In this document: piece by piece, positions 48,782 through 61,771 of the stretch | How positions within the stretch are numbered: the first letter of the stretch is position 1 | How the letters are laid out: each line of letters opens with the position of its first letter | NCBI RefSeq assembly: GCF_029168945.1 | Contig: NC_083603.1 | Location: 62,001-126,000, forward strand | DNA: 64,000 bases | From: Cannabis sativa | Taxonomy: Eukaryota; Streptophyta; Magnoliopsida; Rosales; Cannabaceae | Direction of reading: 5' to 3' | Position numbers and translations under genes: made by a program | The notes under the pieces: model-generated | Told to the model about the DNA's origin: nothing | Database searches by the model: none | The model's input: the letters and a program-made list of their open reading frames with translations, nothing else

Positions 48782-49569
48782 TAGAGTGTAAATGGATCGG
48801 GTCGGATATGATCTGACTATGATATGACTTGATTCAAATTATGTAAAGATCCGTCCTACTCCGCCCCGCTAGATTAGATACTCGAATTGGATCTGATCCG
48901 ATCAATTTTTTTTTATATATATAAGCTTATAATTTTATATCCATTTTAATTTTGTATTATTATTATTTAATACAATATGTTTGGTATTGACTTGTATTAA
49001 TAGATTGTGTAAAGTTATAACATATTTTTGAGTTCGGGTTCGAGTTCAAGTCCAGGTCTGGGTCTTGTTCGAGTCTCGAGTCTGGCTCCTGGGTTCGAGT
49101 CCTAGATTCGGGTCTCGGGTCCGGGTCTTGGGTCTAAGTCCGGGTCCGGGTCTCGGGTTTGGGTTTGAGTCTCGAGTTCGGGTCTGGATCCGAGTTCGAG
49201 TCTCGTCCGGGTTTGGAGTCTAGGCCCTAGGTCCCGAATCTCGATCTGGATCTCGAGTCATGATCTAGGTCTTGAGTCCGGGTTCGGGTCCCAGGTCTAG
49301 GTCTGGGTCCCGAGTCGAGTCCGGGTCCATATTTGGGTCTTGGTCCGGGTCTGGGCCTGGGTCCAAGTTTAGATCCCAAGCGAGTTCGGGTCCCAAGTCC
49401 TAAGGGATCTAGGTTCGGGTCCCAGGTCCCAAGAGATTCGGGTCTGGGTTCGGAGCAAAGCGAATCTGATCTAAAATCTAATAAATATCTGAATGTTTTG
49501 GATCAGAAATGATCCATCAAATTGAAACTTCGACCCACTCCAACTAAATAGATCTTTTTGACATCCCTA
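48782..49569. mobile_element. hAT-like non-autonomous element containing a GGGTC-rich minisatellite
   Basis: The left end reads TAGAGTGTAAATGGATCGGG and the right end (reverse complement) reads TAGGGATGTCAAAAAGATC. They are imperfect inverted ends of the kind found in plant hAT MITEs. Flanks TACTACAT (48774-48781) and TATTACAT (49570-49577) match at 7 of 8 positions, the hAT target-duplication length. The inner subterminal regions carry GATCGGGTCGGAT / GAATCTGATC motifs. No transposase. Its centre is the minisatellite annotated separately. Confidence 0.7.
49024..49455. repeat. Degenerate hexamer minisatellite (GGGTCY / GAGTCY)
   Basis: About 430 bp made almost only of degenerate 6-bp units such as GGGTCT, GGGTCC, CGAGTC and GGTCTC, often in 12-bp pairs (CGGGTCTCGGGT-type). 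Composition is much richer in G+C than anything around it. The unit resembles the subterminal GGGTCGG motifs of the surrounding element, from which it probably expanded. Confidence 0.8.
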
Positions 49570-49577
49570 TATTACAT

Positions 49578-50500
49578 TATTATTATTTATTGTTTTTTTA
49601 GTTATTTCCAAATTGTTTTATTCTTTTTTGTTATTGTAGCAAATGACTAACATATAGCCAAAGTCTAGAGTGATTTGGTATGAAATTTAGGTGAGATAAT
49701 AGTCATAAATACTACGTGTCTAGCCCATAACCAACTTACTATACATATTATATACACACACAAATCACAACATTTAAATTACTTTATCTCTTACCAAAAT
49801 TTATATATAGGACAACTCACATTTATTAATTAACTTTACTTAGTACCCCTCAACTCAACTCTATACGTATATTTACAAATAATGTGCACCACATATTACA
49901 AATTACCCTCTATATATTCTCTATTACAACAAATTTTCCTTAAAAAATAAGCAACACTTTAAAAAAAACAAAAATATATATTATATATGATTCCTCATCC
50001 ATTACAATTATCTTTACAGATAATTACAGAAAAAAAGTTGGTATTCATGACAATACTCTCTCTACTATTTTTACTCCAACATTATTTTTCCAACTAACAC
50101 ACATATTTATAATTCTATGTGTTAATATAAATATTTAAATGTATAATAATATTGTATAAACCAATGTTGGATATTGAAGCTGCTGAGCTGTAGCTTTACT
50201 TGGAAGGTGTATTAGGTCAGAAAGTGATACAAAAGTATACATAATAATAATATAAAACCAAAAACCAAAAACCAAAAACCAAAAAAAAAAAACATAGTAC
50301 AAATTTTACTTTTCTTAGAAGCAAAATAACATTTCTAAATTAATAAAAACATTTTCCCCTTTTCTTTTCTTTTTAAAAATAAAAAAAACCCTTTTCCTTA
50401 ATTATTTTTTATTTAAAGAATAAAAATTAAAAAAAACCAAAATTAGAATAAAGTTGTAATAGCCCAAGAATGGATTTTTTCTCTCTTTGGACTCAACTTT
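49578..50500. other. Spacer and distal promoter of SPK1
   Basis: AT-rich with an (AAAACC)n microsatellite at about 50257-50291. No reading frame that looks like protein. Confidence 0.5.
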
Positions 50501-50537
50501 GACTTGTTCTTCTTCAGCTCACTTTGGTCTGAGTCTG

Positions 50538-50572
50538 AAGCTTAAAGCTTAAAGCTTTGAGCTTTGAGCTTA
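50538..50572. repeat. AGCTT-rich short tandem/palindromic cluster in the SPK1 leader or promoter
   Basis: Five copies of AGCTT in ~35 bp (AAGCTTAAAGCTTAAAGCTT then TGAGCTTTGAGCTTAG), partly self-complementary. It lies about 255 bp upstream of the SPK1 start codon. Whether it is transcribed is unknown. Confidence 0.5.
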
Positions 50573-50809
50573 GTCCTTTCTTTCACTTTCATACAATTTT
50601 CTTTTGGGGTCAAAATTTATATAATAATTTTTTTGCTTCAATATGGAGTTTAGTTAGATCTACCAAATATCCCACTAAATGGCTTGTTTTTTTTTCTTCA
50701 ACGGAGGAGTTTATTAGTATTTACTTTGCCATAAAAGCCTTAGCTTTTATAAAAATCAAAGCTTGATAACAACAAAGAAAAATAACCCCATTGTCATTTT
50801 CCAAGAAAC

Positions 50810-50818
50810 AAACCCTAG
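50810..50818 (+). promoter_or_regulatory. AAACCCTAG telo-box-like motif before the SPK1 start codon
   Basis: Located 8 nt upstream of the ATG at 50826. It is a frequent motif of plant 5' leaders. Functional role is inferred only. Confidence 0.35.
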
Positions 50819-50825
50819 ATCTGCA

Positions 50826-53800
50826 ATGTTGCACCTCCGCCCTCGCCGGGATTCCACTTCAGCCACCAATAAATGGCAGAACAAGGTAATGCATTGCCTT
50901 GTGCTCCCAAAAGGGGTTTTCTTTTGGATTTTGTTTATTTGGGTTTTGGGGTTCTTGATTGTTTATGAAGAAATGTATTTGGTTATTGAGCTTAAATTTT
51001 GATTTTTTTTTTGGATAGTCTGAGGAGAATTTGGAGCAGTGGCCGCATATGAAGGAGTTGGTTCAGTGTTATACTGCTGATTTGGTTAAGGATGAGAATA
51101 AGTATGGTCATTATGAGAGTGTTGCTCCTGTGTCCTTTCAGAACCAGATTTACGAAGGCCCTGATACTGATATTGAGACAGGTAAATGAGTGCACTTAGC
51201 TTGTTGTTGAAGTGGGAATTTAGTAAACTTAGTTAACATTCAAGCTTTTGATGAAGCTCATTCTTCTATTGAGACCACACCATAATCTGTGATGAATTGT
51301 AAGAATCCTAATTATTACTAGTACACTCAATAAGCTGTTAGGTAGAGTGGATAGTTTCTGTTCCATGAATTTATACAGTTGATGGCTTTATTCTAGAGTT
51401 CTATTAAATTAGTACTGATGATTGTAAATAGAAACAAACTATATAGACAACTGTTTTGTCTGTGGTACTAGGATTTGTTTGATTTATTTTCTTGTGCCTT
51501 AGAAGTGTTATTTTTGCAATGTAAATTAAAAGAATGATGGTGTGTGTGTGTATAGTGCTCTTGCTGCACAACTTATGGAACATCATAATTATAATATTTC
51601 CTCTGCCGGATTAGTCTTACAAACTACACAATGTAAAGAAAAGGGAAGCATTGAGTGCTAACATGGAATCAGTTTTCTAACTTCTTATTCCTTTTACAAA
51701 TTTCTTCAACCCCTTTACAGAAATGCGTCTTGCTAATGCAAGACGAACTAAGACTGAAGACACCACTGATGATGACGTGCCAAGTACCTCTGGACGGCAG
51801 TTTACTGAAGCTACTGCTTCTGACTCGTCACTATCAAATACTTTAAAGGTTTTGCTAGTTCAGATCTTCTATCTATTGGATCATTGTAGCAATTATTATG
51901 CATTGATGAGTTGTTAAACAAAAATATATTTGCAGCATTTTGGTCAATCCCCACTACCAGCTTACGAACCGGCTTTTGACTGGGAAAATGAAAGATCACT
52001 CATATTTGGTCAAAGGATTCCAGAAACTCCTATATCACAGTATGGAATTGAAAAAATGTTGTTGCTTAGTAAAAATTTCGGTGATCTTATAATTTTTACC
52101 ACACTGATCTGTTTTATCACTTTTCCCACTTTTTCGATGTTTCAGTGGATTGAAGATCTCTGTGAAAGTTCTATCCTTATCATTCCAAGCTGGACTAGTT
52201 GGTAAGCAGTTTATTTATGTATTCACGGTTTCATGTCATTATTTGCAAGTTTTTTAAGTTGCATGTGGTAAATTCTGATCTCTGTTTCTCTCTTTCTCTA
52301 TACGTATGTGTATATATTTTATAGAGCCATTTTCCGGTACAATTTGCTTATACAATAGGGATAGAAGAGAAAAGTTGTCTGAAGATTTCCATTTTCGTGT
52401 GCTACCCAGTGAAATGCAAGATGTAAGTTGTAAAAAGCTTTCATTCTTATTCCCCCTCCTCATCCACCCTCTATTTCTTTTTTGTCTTTCCTGCAACATC
52501 TGAATATTCAAGATGTGGTATTTTCCAGGCAAATGTTTCATCGGAGTCTCGTGGAATCTTTCATTTAGACGCTCCATCAGCATCAGTTTGTCTGTTAATT
52601 CAGTTAGAGAGGCATGCTTCTGAAGATGGTGGGGTTACGCCTTCAGTCTATTCTCGCAAAGAGCCAGTATGTGAATGTCTATGTACTCCTACTTTTAGTT
52701 TCTTAATAATGCACCTGTGCCTAACAACAATAACTCTCATAAAACTTCTCTAATTAGATGAAGGAAGAAAAAACTTTATTATTCATTTGTCTTACAATTG
52801 TCGTTAGGATATTTGTTACAAAAAAATTTACCGATCAGAATTTATAGTAAAGTGTGGAGAGTGGAGATAATGCATGGCACAAGCAAAACTTACTGTGTTT
52901 CAGTTTTCGGTTGAAGAAAACAAACATGTTATATTTTATTTGGGTGGAATTGGCTTGTATATCTGCTCGTGGTTGCATGTGTGTATAATTGTATGAATAT
53001 CCATGTTCTAATTTGGTCAAAATCTCATTTATATAACTAACAACTTAACTCCACCTAAACAGGTTCACTTGACTGAGAGAGAGAAGCAAAAATTGCAGGT
53101 GTGGTCCCAAATAATGCCTTACAAAGAGTCCTTCGCCTGGGCTATTGTTTCATTATTTGATAACAGCATTACTGCAGCTTCTGGTGGGTCTGCCTCTCCA
53201 AGCAGCCCACTTGCTCCTAGTGTGTCTGGATCAAGTTCTCATGAGGGTGTTTTTGAGCCTAGTGCAAAGGTCACACTCGACGGGAAGCTGGGTTACTCAA
53301 CTGGAAGCTCTGTTATAGTGGAGATATCAAACTTAAATAAAGTTAAAGAGAGCTACACCGAGGACTCACTCCAGGTACAGCCGCATCAACTCATGTAATC
53401 CTGGTTCTTATTATTGTATAGTGTTCATTATTTTTTATGGTTTTTTCCTTTAATGTGTAGGATCCTAAACGCAAAATACACAAACCTGTAAAAGGTGTTT
53501 TGAGACTGGAGATCGAGAAGCACCAAATTGATCATGCTGACTTAGAAAATATATCAGAAAGTGGTAGTCTGACCACAGATGATCCTGCTGATCGCAATGC
53601 TGATTCTGCATATGGAAAGCATACCAGTAATGGTTCAGATGGGCTTCACGGTAGCAACTCTAAGTGGAATTCTTTGGAAGCCAAAGAAATCTCTAGAAAT
53701 GGATCAAACGCTCAAAGAAATCAGGAATTTGGTGCTGATGATGTAAGTATGAAGCTGTTGTTCTGCCTATCTATTTGGTTTCTTTTTTTTTTTTCGTAAT

Positions 53801-56800
53801 TCTTATTCTTATAATTGTTATTATTATTACAGTTCCAAGCCTTTGACTTCCGTACTACAACAAGAAACGAGCCTTTTTTGCAGCTTTTTCATTTTCTCTA
53901 TGTATATCCGTTGACTGTTAGTTTAAGTCGGAAGAGGAATTTGTTTGTGCGGGTTGAACTTAGAGAGGATGACACTGATATTCGTAGACAACCATTAGAG
54001 GTAAATATAATGAATTGTATTTACAAAAATCAGTTTTCTTTTCAAACAATCTTTAACTTAGTTTTGCGATCACATGTGAGTAGGCGATGTATCCAAAGGA
54101 GCACGGGGCAACAACACTTCAGAGGTTTGCTCATACTCAAGTTGCTGTTAGTGCTAGGGTGGCTAATTACCATGATGAGATTAAACTGTCCCTCCCTGCT
54201 ACCTGGACACCAACTCATCATCTTTTGTTCACTTTTTTCCATGTTGATCTTCAAACCAAGTTGGAAGCTCCAAAGCCTGTAAGATTCAACTTCTATAGGA
54301 TACATAATTTTTCGTATTTATGTGTTGTTTCGTCTTCCTCTTATACAGTTAGCTTTATTTCGGTCTCATTTAAATGGTTAAATTTCCCATGCATTTTCCA
54401 GGTAGTAATTGGATATGCAGCGCTGCCATTATCCACACATGCTCAGTATGTCTTTGCCTCGTTGATTTATTCTTTTATTCTGAACACTCGAACATGAAAA
54501 GAAACTTATGTTTACGATGCACTTCTTCCTGCCTCTTCTATCATTAAGAGTTAACGATAGTTATCACCGTTAAGAGTTAACCTAGATCATTAGGGATAGT
54601 GAGTGTTATAAATGTGGTGGCTATAGCTGGAAACTCACATGGGCATGATCTTAGCTGTTGAAATCTGCATGGGAACCAATCAATTATGTGTTATTTCATC
54701 TTCCTTCTTCTCTCATCTATTGTAAAATCATATAATCGGTGTGTTTGATTTCTCTCTCTTTCTTTATTTTATGATTTCTCAAACTATTATGGTTATGGTT
54801 TTGCTCAGGTTGCGATCTGAGATTTCTTTGCCAATTATGAAAGAGTTGGTTCCACATTATCTCCAGGATACTGGCAGGGTATGCTTGAGATACTGTTTGA
54901 GCTTCCGATGTGTTGCACTTATTATGTTTTCAGTTAATGAGTCTCTGGAATGGCTTATTTATTACCCGTTTTCCCCATTGTAGGAGAGACTTGATTATTT
55001 GGAGGATGGAAAGAATGTCTTTAGGTTGCGGTTAAGACTTTGTTCATCATTGTATCCCATCAATGAACGCATTAGAGATTTTTTTCTTGAGTATGATAGG
55101 CATACTCTTCGAACAAGCCCACCATGGGGTTCTGAACTTCTTGAGGTATTGATTCATAGTATTTCTTTTTCCATTTTTCTTTACACTTTTATCTTTATAT
55201 CACATTTACCACATCGAGAAAGAAAATTTGTCTTCAATAATGGTCGCTGTAGAACGAAGGTCAGTTTAGGTCTGAAGGTTCAAATTTGTGAATATTCTAC
55301 TAGTTCCACTTAGTGGGTGGGTGATAAAAATATAGACATTGGTTGCTGTAGATTATAAGCCTTGTTAACTGTAGATTTACTATAGTATTCTCCGTCAATG
55401 AAATTCGAGTGCCATTAAAGCTGTTGAGTATGCTGATTTTTGTTGCTAAGGAGCTGTTTCTCAGAAACATCAAATTTTCTTGTTCTAATTAATGCAGAAC
55501 ACGTTAATTTTGCGTGCAGGCTATTAACAGTTTAAAGAATGTTGATTCCACTGCTTTGCTTCAATTTCTTCATCCTATTTTGAATATGCTTCTCCATCTT
55601 ATTGGCAATGGTGGAGAAACACTCCAGGTTTGTTAAAAAACACTCCATCTTATCCTCTTGAACACTTTTAACCTAAGTGCATCCAAAAATCTCTGAAGAT
55701 GTCAAATCTTCGGGACTCGTTTTTGAAGTTGTTTTAATTATTTGTATTGGGTGTTGTGTAATGCTATAATTTATTTCCCACTCTTTTCAGGTTGCAGCTT
55801 TCAGAGCCATGGTTAATATTGTTACCAGGTGTGTATATTATGTCTATGCATTGCTCCAAACACATTATAAACACAAAGTAATATTTTCTTCTGCAAGGAA
55901 AATACTGGTATCCCTGCCTGAGACAGATTGAAGTTTCTGACAATCAGATGCAGAGAAATATATGCATACATACATGTATTGTTATATTTTACTTGTTTGT
56001 ATGTCCAAAGTTATTTTTGTTGATTTTGGATTCATTTGACATTGTTTGGAAGATTTTCTGTAGGGTGCAGCAGGAGTCAGTTGATGATGCTGAAAGAAAC
56101 CATTTTCTGGTCAACTATGTTGATTATGCGTTTGATGACTTTGGGGGTCGTCAGCCTCCTGTATATCCTGGTTTATCCACTGTTTGGGGAAGCCTGGCTC
56201 GAAGTAAGGTGAGGCTAGTTCTTCATTTATCAGTTGCTTTTAGCATGTGGTTTTCTTGATTATCGCCGATAATATTTCCTTAGTACTTTCTGCTCTCTTA
56301 TACTCTAGTAGGCCCCCAAATATTGTATGGTTAGGAGAGGTTCCTAGTCTTAGAAAACATAGGTCCTTTACTCGACTTGTTCTGTTGACTGATTTATCTG
56401 TCAGTATAAGATTCGGCTTGCTAGTAGTATATGAATGTGCTTCTGGTATTTGGCTGTAACGACACCTTCTACTTCAACAATGTTTCATCTAGTACTAACA
56501 AAAATTGAAAATGAAGAGAGATATCGATCAAAAATAATTAAGCGAAATGAAGAAGCCCTCCATTTTTTTTACTTCTGGCTCTCTGATGTAATTTTTCTTC
56601 TAATTTGTTCGATGTGATTTTTCTACAGGCTAAAGGTTATCGTGTTGGACCAGTATATGATGATGTTTTAGCCATGGCTTGGTTTTTTCTTGAGCTTATT
56701 GTCAAGTCAATGGCATTGGAAAAGACTCGTCTTTTCTATCACAGTCTTCCATTAGGTAAGTTACTTACAATGAAAACATGTGTCTAAGGAAATGCCTTCT

Positions 56801-59800
56801 TCCTATTCTTGTTTCTTCGATATGTAAAGTTTATTTCACGGTGCAGGTGAAGATATCCCACCTATGCAACTTAAAGAAGGTGTTTTCAGATGTATTATGC
56901 AGTTGTATGATTGCTTACTGACAGAAGTACACGAGCGTTGTAAGAAGGGGTTAAGTTTAGCAAAACGCTTGAACAGTAGTTTGGCCTTCTTCTGTTATGA
57001 TCTTCTACTGATTATTGAACCTCGCCAAGTTTTTGAATTGGTATGTATATGTTCTCTGCCTTTTTTGAATTATTGCTTGTTATTTCTGCTGTTGTTGTGT
57101 GGAGTCAGTTGCATCAAACCTAGAAACTCGGCCAAGGGAAGAGAGAATGTAACGAGAAAAGATCATGCACATTGAGAAAATTACATCGTTTGACCTTTTC
57201 TGGATTTGGCAAATAATATGCTGTTGCTGCATACTTGAGGTGCTAAGATATTTTAAATTTTCTAATCACTGCAGGTGTCGTTGTACCTGGACAAGTTTTC
57301 TGGAGTTTGCCAACCTCCTCTGCATGATTGTAAGCTCTCATTTTTGCAGATCATATGTGATCACGATCTTTTCGTTGAAATGCCGGGAAGAGACCCTTCA
57401 GATAGGTACTAAACTCTAGAACTCCAGATAAATGTGGGGTCTTAGTGTCTTGGTAATTTATTGATAAAAATGTTTGTGTTTTAGGAACTACCTCTCATCT
57501 GTCCTAATTCAAGAACTTTTCCTAACTTGGGATCATGATGACTTGTCTCTACGAGCAAAGGTAAAGAAAATTTAAATGGATAATCTAGACTGGCCTTATG
57601 TGTGAGGATGAATATGTATACTAATGTATTTTTGTTATTGTTGTAACTTGTAATCGTATAATTCTGTCTGTTAGGCCGCTAGAATTCTGGTGGTCCTTAT
57701 GTGCAAGCACGAATTTGATGCTCGATACCAGAAGCCTGAAGATAAACTGTACATTGCACAACTGTATTTTCCTCTTATTGGCCAGGTATATTTTGGGACT
57801 ATATCTGCTCAAGCTAAAATTTCTCTATTGAACAGTAAATGATTTATGTTATACTTCAGTTCACTGATTATTGATGTGGGCTATGCAGATCTTGGATGAG
57901 ATGCCTGTTTTTTACAACCTTAATGCTGTTGAAAAGCGTGAAGTTCTCATAGTTATTTTACAAATTGTGCGGAATCTTGATGATGCATCACTTGTAAAGG
58001 CGTGGCAGCAGAGCATTGCACGGACTAGATTATTTTTCAAACTCATGGAGGAATGCCTAAGCCTTTTCGAGGTTCCTTGGTTTTTCCCTTTTATCTTGAT
58101 CATGTGATTGACTGTTACTGTCATTTAACTATTGCTTGTGACACTGATTCTGTACTATTCATTTTTACAGCACAGAAGGTCTGCTGATGGCATGCTTATG
58201 GGTTCAAGTTCTCGTAGTCCTGTTGGGGATGCACCTGCTTCGCCTAAGTACTCTGATAGACTTTCTCCGGCAATCAACAATTATCTGTCTGAGGCATCTA
58301 GACAAGAAGTCAGAGTGAGTTAATATATTGTTGTCTTAAATGAAGAAATCGATGCTTCGAGTGTTTTTTCTATCGATGATGCTTTTTAAATTACTTTTTT
58401 AGTTTTGTGCACAACACTTATGTTGAAACTCACTCATGCAGCCTCAGGGAACACCGGAAAATGGATATTTATGGCAGAGAGTAAATTCGCAGTTAAGTTC
58501 TCCGAGCCAGCCATATTCACTGAGAGAAGCTCTGGCTCAGGCACAATCTTCTCGAATTGGAGCTTCAGCTCAGGCTCTCAGAGAATCCTTGCACCCATTA
58601 TTGAGGCAAAAACTGGTATGTTTACGTTACTGTCATCATATTTCGACCCCGTTATGAATTTGTTCAATCATGTATTTACTTTTAGGTGGCTAATAACTTT
58701 ATTATTTTCAGGAGCTCTGGGAAGAAAACTTGAGTGCTTCTGTTAGTCTTCAGGTTTTAGAAATTACCGAGAAATTTTCAACTATGGCTGCTTCCCATAG
58801 TGTTGCTACAGACTATGGAAAACTCGATTGTGTCACAGCCATATTTATGAGCTTCATCTCTCGAAATCAACCACTCGCGTTCTGGAAAGCTTATCTACCC
58901 GTTTTCAACAGTGTATTCAACCTTCATGGTGCAACTCTTATGGCAAGAGAGAACGATCGTTTCTTAAAACAAGTTACTTTCCAACTTCTTCGACTTGCAG
59001 TTTTCCGGAACGACAATATTAGAAGAAGGGCTGTTGTTGGGCTCCAAATACTTGTTAGGGTAGGTTCTTCACATTGCAACACTTCTTAAGATCAACATTT
59101 CGGACAAAATTAACTTTCGCCTCCTTTTTTTGCAGAGTTCTTTCTATTACTTTATGCAAACAGCCAGGTTGAGAGTCATGCTTATTATTACATTGTCAGA
59201 ACTTATGTCCGATGTGCAAGTGACTCAGATGAAGCCCGATGGGACACTAGAAGAGAGTGGTGAAGCTCGGCGTCTGAGAAAATCTTTGGAAGAAATGTCA
59301 GATGAAGATAAGAGCCCCGGTTTGTTGAGGGAGTGTGGTCTTTCCGAGAGTGCTCTATTGGCTCTCCCGGAAAAGATGACAGAGAGCAAGTGGTCCTGGT
59401 CAAATGTGAAATATCTGTCAGAAAGTCTTCTTCTTGCCCTTGATGGTAGTTTGGAACATTCACTTCTGGTAAGTACTCTTACCGATATCTGTATTGATTG
59501 ATGCATGTAATTGTAGCCGGGCTTGTTTTTTTACAATCTGTCATTGTTAAACTAGATTGGGTACAACGGTTTTCAGGGATCTATGATGACTATGGACAGA
59601 TATGCAGCTGCCGAAAGCTTTTATAAACTTGCCATGGCATTTGCCCCTGTTCCAGATCTTCACATAATGTGGTTACTTCATTTATGTGATGCACATCAGG
59701 AAATGCAATCTTGGGCCGAAGCTGCCCAATGTGCTGTTGCTGTTGCCGGGGTTGTAATGCAGGTAAGGCCGCATTATAGCATTCCAAAACCATTTCGTTA

Positions 59801-61205
59801 TTCTTTTCAATTGGGATTGATCTCTTGCTTCTGATTAATATGGTCATATTTCTAAAACGAGTTTTAATTTTTCTTGTAGGCCCTTGTGGCTAGAAATGAT
59901 GGGGTGTGGAGCAAGGATCATATAACTGCTCTTCGTAAAATATGCCCAATGGTTAGTAGCGAGATCTCCTCGGAGGCGTCTGCAGCTGAGGTAGAAGGAT
60001 ACGGTGCTTCAAAACTCACAGTTGACTCAGCTGTGAAATATCTACAACTCGCAAATAAGCTTTTCTCTCAAGCCGAGCTCTTTCATTTCTGTGCAAGCAT
60101 CCTGGAACTGGTGATTCCAGTTTATAAAAGCAGGAGGGCGTATGGACAGCTGGCCAAATGTCACACGCTACTTACAAGTATTTACGAATCGATTCTCGAG
60201 CAGGAATCAAGCCCAATTCCATTCACCGATGCTACCTACTATAGGGTGGGATTTTATGGTGATAGATTTGGGAAGCTGGACAGAAAGGAGTATGTATACA
60301 GAGAGCCTCGTGATGTGCGGTTAGGTGACATAATGGAGAAGCTGAGTCACATTTATGAGTCTAGGATGGACGGGAACCACACGCTGCATATAATTCCAGA
60401 TTCTCGGCAAGTTAAGGCTGACGAGTTGCAGGCGGGAGTTTGCTATCTTCAAATAACCGCTGTTGATGCAGTCATGGAGGATGAGGATTTGGGTAGCCGA
60501 AGGGAGAGAATCTTCTCTCTTTCTACAGGAAGTGTCCGTGCTCGTGTCTTCGATCGTTTCTTGTTTGATACACCGTTTACCAAAAACGGAAAGACTCAGG
60601 GTGGGTTGGAAGACCAGTGGAAGAGGCGAACTGTTCTGCAGACTGAAGGCTCTTTCCCTGCACTTGTTAATAGGCTCGTGGTGACCAAATCCGAGTCACT
60701 CGAGTTCTCCCCGGTAGAAAATGCAATTGGAATGATTGAAACTCGAACAGCTGCTTTACGGAATGAACTCGAAGAGCCTCGTAGTTCTGAAGGGGACCAA
60801 CTCCCACGTCTGCAAAGTCTTCAGAGAATTCTTCAAGGCAGTGTGGCTGTCCAGGTTAGTTGTTAAATTCATGTAATCTAGTATTCTTACCCAAAAATTG
60901 TGTTGTGTTGAAATGCAGTAGTCGATAAGATTCTTTCGGTGTATTTGCAGGTTAACAGTGGGGTGTTAAGTGTGTGCACTGCATTCTTGTCCGGTGAGCC
61001 TGCAACGAGGCTGCGGTCTCAGGAACTACAACAGCTCATTGCTGCGCTCCTCGAATTCATGGCTGTTTGTAAGCGTGCCATCCGTGTACATTTTAGATTG
61101 ATCGGAGAGGAAGACCAAGAATTCCACACACAGCTTGTGAATGGGTTTCAATCGTTAACCGCCGAGCTGTCCCATTACATTCCCGCCATTTTGTCGGAGC
61201 TGTGA
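50826..61205 (+). CDS. SPK1: SPIKE1, DOCK-family guanine nucleotide exchange factor for ROP GTPases
   Basis: Activates ROP (plant Rho) GTPases and feeds the WAVE/SCAR-ARP2/3 actin pathway in trichome and pavement-cell shaping. It acts at ER exit sites and the cell cortex. Thirty GT-AG exons join in frame to 1835 aa (Arabidopsis SPK1 is about 1830): 50826-50885, 51019-51181, 51721-51848, 51936-52039, 52146-52201, 52325-52422, 52529-52666, 53063-53374, 53461-53742, 53833-54000, 54084-54278, 54402-54445, 54809-54878, 54984-55145, 55520-55627, 55791-55828, 56064-56208, 56629-56755, 56847-57040, 57275-57405, 57485-57560, 57675-57785, 57889-58071, 58171-58314, 58442-58615, 58712-59059, 59136-59468, 59577-59762, 59880-60854, 60951-61205. 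The DHR1/C2 region starts near residue 450 (TTRNEPFLQLFHFLYVYP). The catalytic DHR2 runs from about 1365 (MDRYAAAESFYKLAMAFAPV) to the end ILSEL. The first 20 residues are unlike what I recall of Arabidopsis, so the start is the least certain point. Intact gene. Confidence 0.97.
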
Positions 61206-61771
61206 TGTGTGAGTGTAGCAGCTTTTCATGTAGTAATTTTAATTTCCTCTATAGCTGAGTGTTTGTGTGGCAGCTTGAAATGTGTTGATATCTTTTGTAA
61301 TTTCCTCTACGTTTTGTGGTGTTCCATTCCATTGTTTGTTCATATGTAACTTTGATCCTTAACTAGATGAGTAATTTGTCCATTTGGGGCCTTTCTTTGT
61401 AAATTGTCACATTTTATGATGCAATTAGAGAACATTCCTTGGAGTTTGATCATTAAAATTTTAACAAAATTTTTTCTACTGACTGGAGCACCATTCTGAG
61501 TTGCTGTGAATTCATGACATGTTGGTTAAAGAGAGATGTTTCTTTCTGTTAATTTTGCCAATGCTTCTACTAATTTATCCATTATTCACCGATGATTCCT
61601 AAAGGAAAAGAACATGTTTGTTTAGAAATACCAAATACAAGAATAATAAATAAAGCCTTCTGCCTTACACAGAACATGACTAAAAATCTCAATGAATATT
61701 GAAACAAAGTAGTTGATTTTTGGATTATTGATACATTGAATTAATAGCATTTGGTAAAGCATGCACAGAAT
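61206..61771. other. 3'UTR of SPK1 and spacer between convergent genes
   Basis: T-rich sequence following the SPK1 TGA, presumably its 3'UTR to about 61.4 kb, then AT-rich spacer to the ancestral stop of the minus-strand NLR. No further gene seen. Confidence 0.6.

Noticed and set aside
45300..50500. A previously undescribed gene system in the transposon-rich spacer
   Set aside because: Every coding trace I could read there belongs to a decayed copia element. The rest is non-coding repeat sequence.
50763..50825. Upstream extension of SPK1 in the same frame
   Set aside because: The extension begins with TTG and not ATG. The first in-frame ATG is at 50826.
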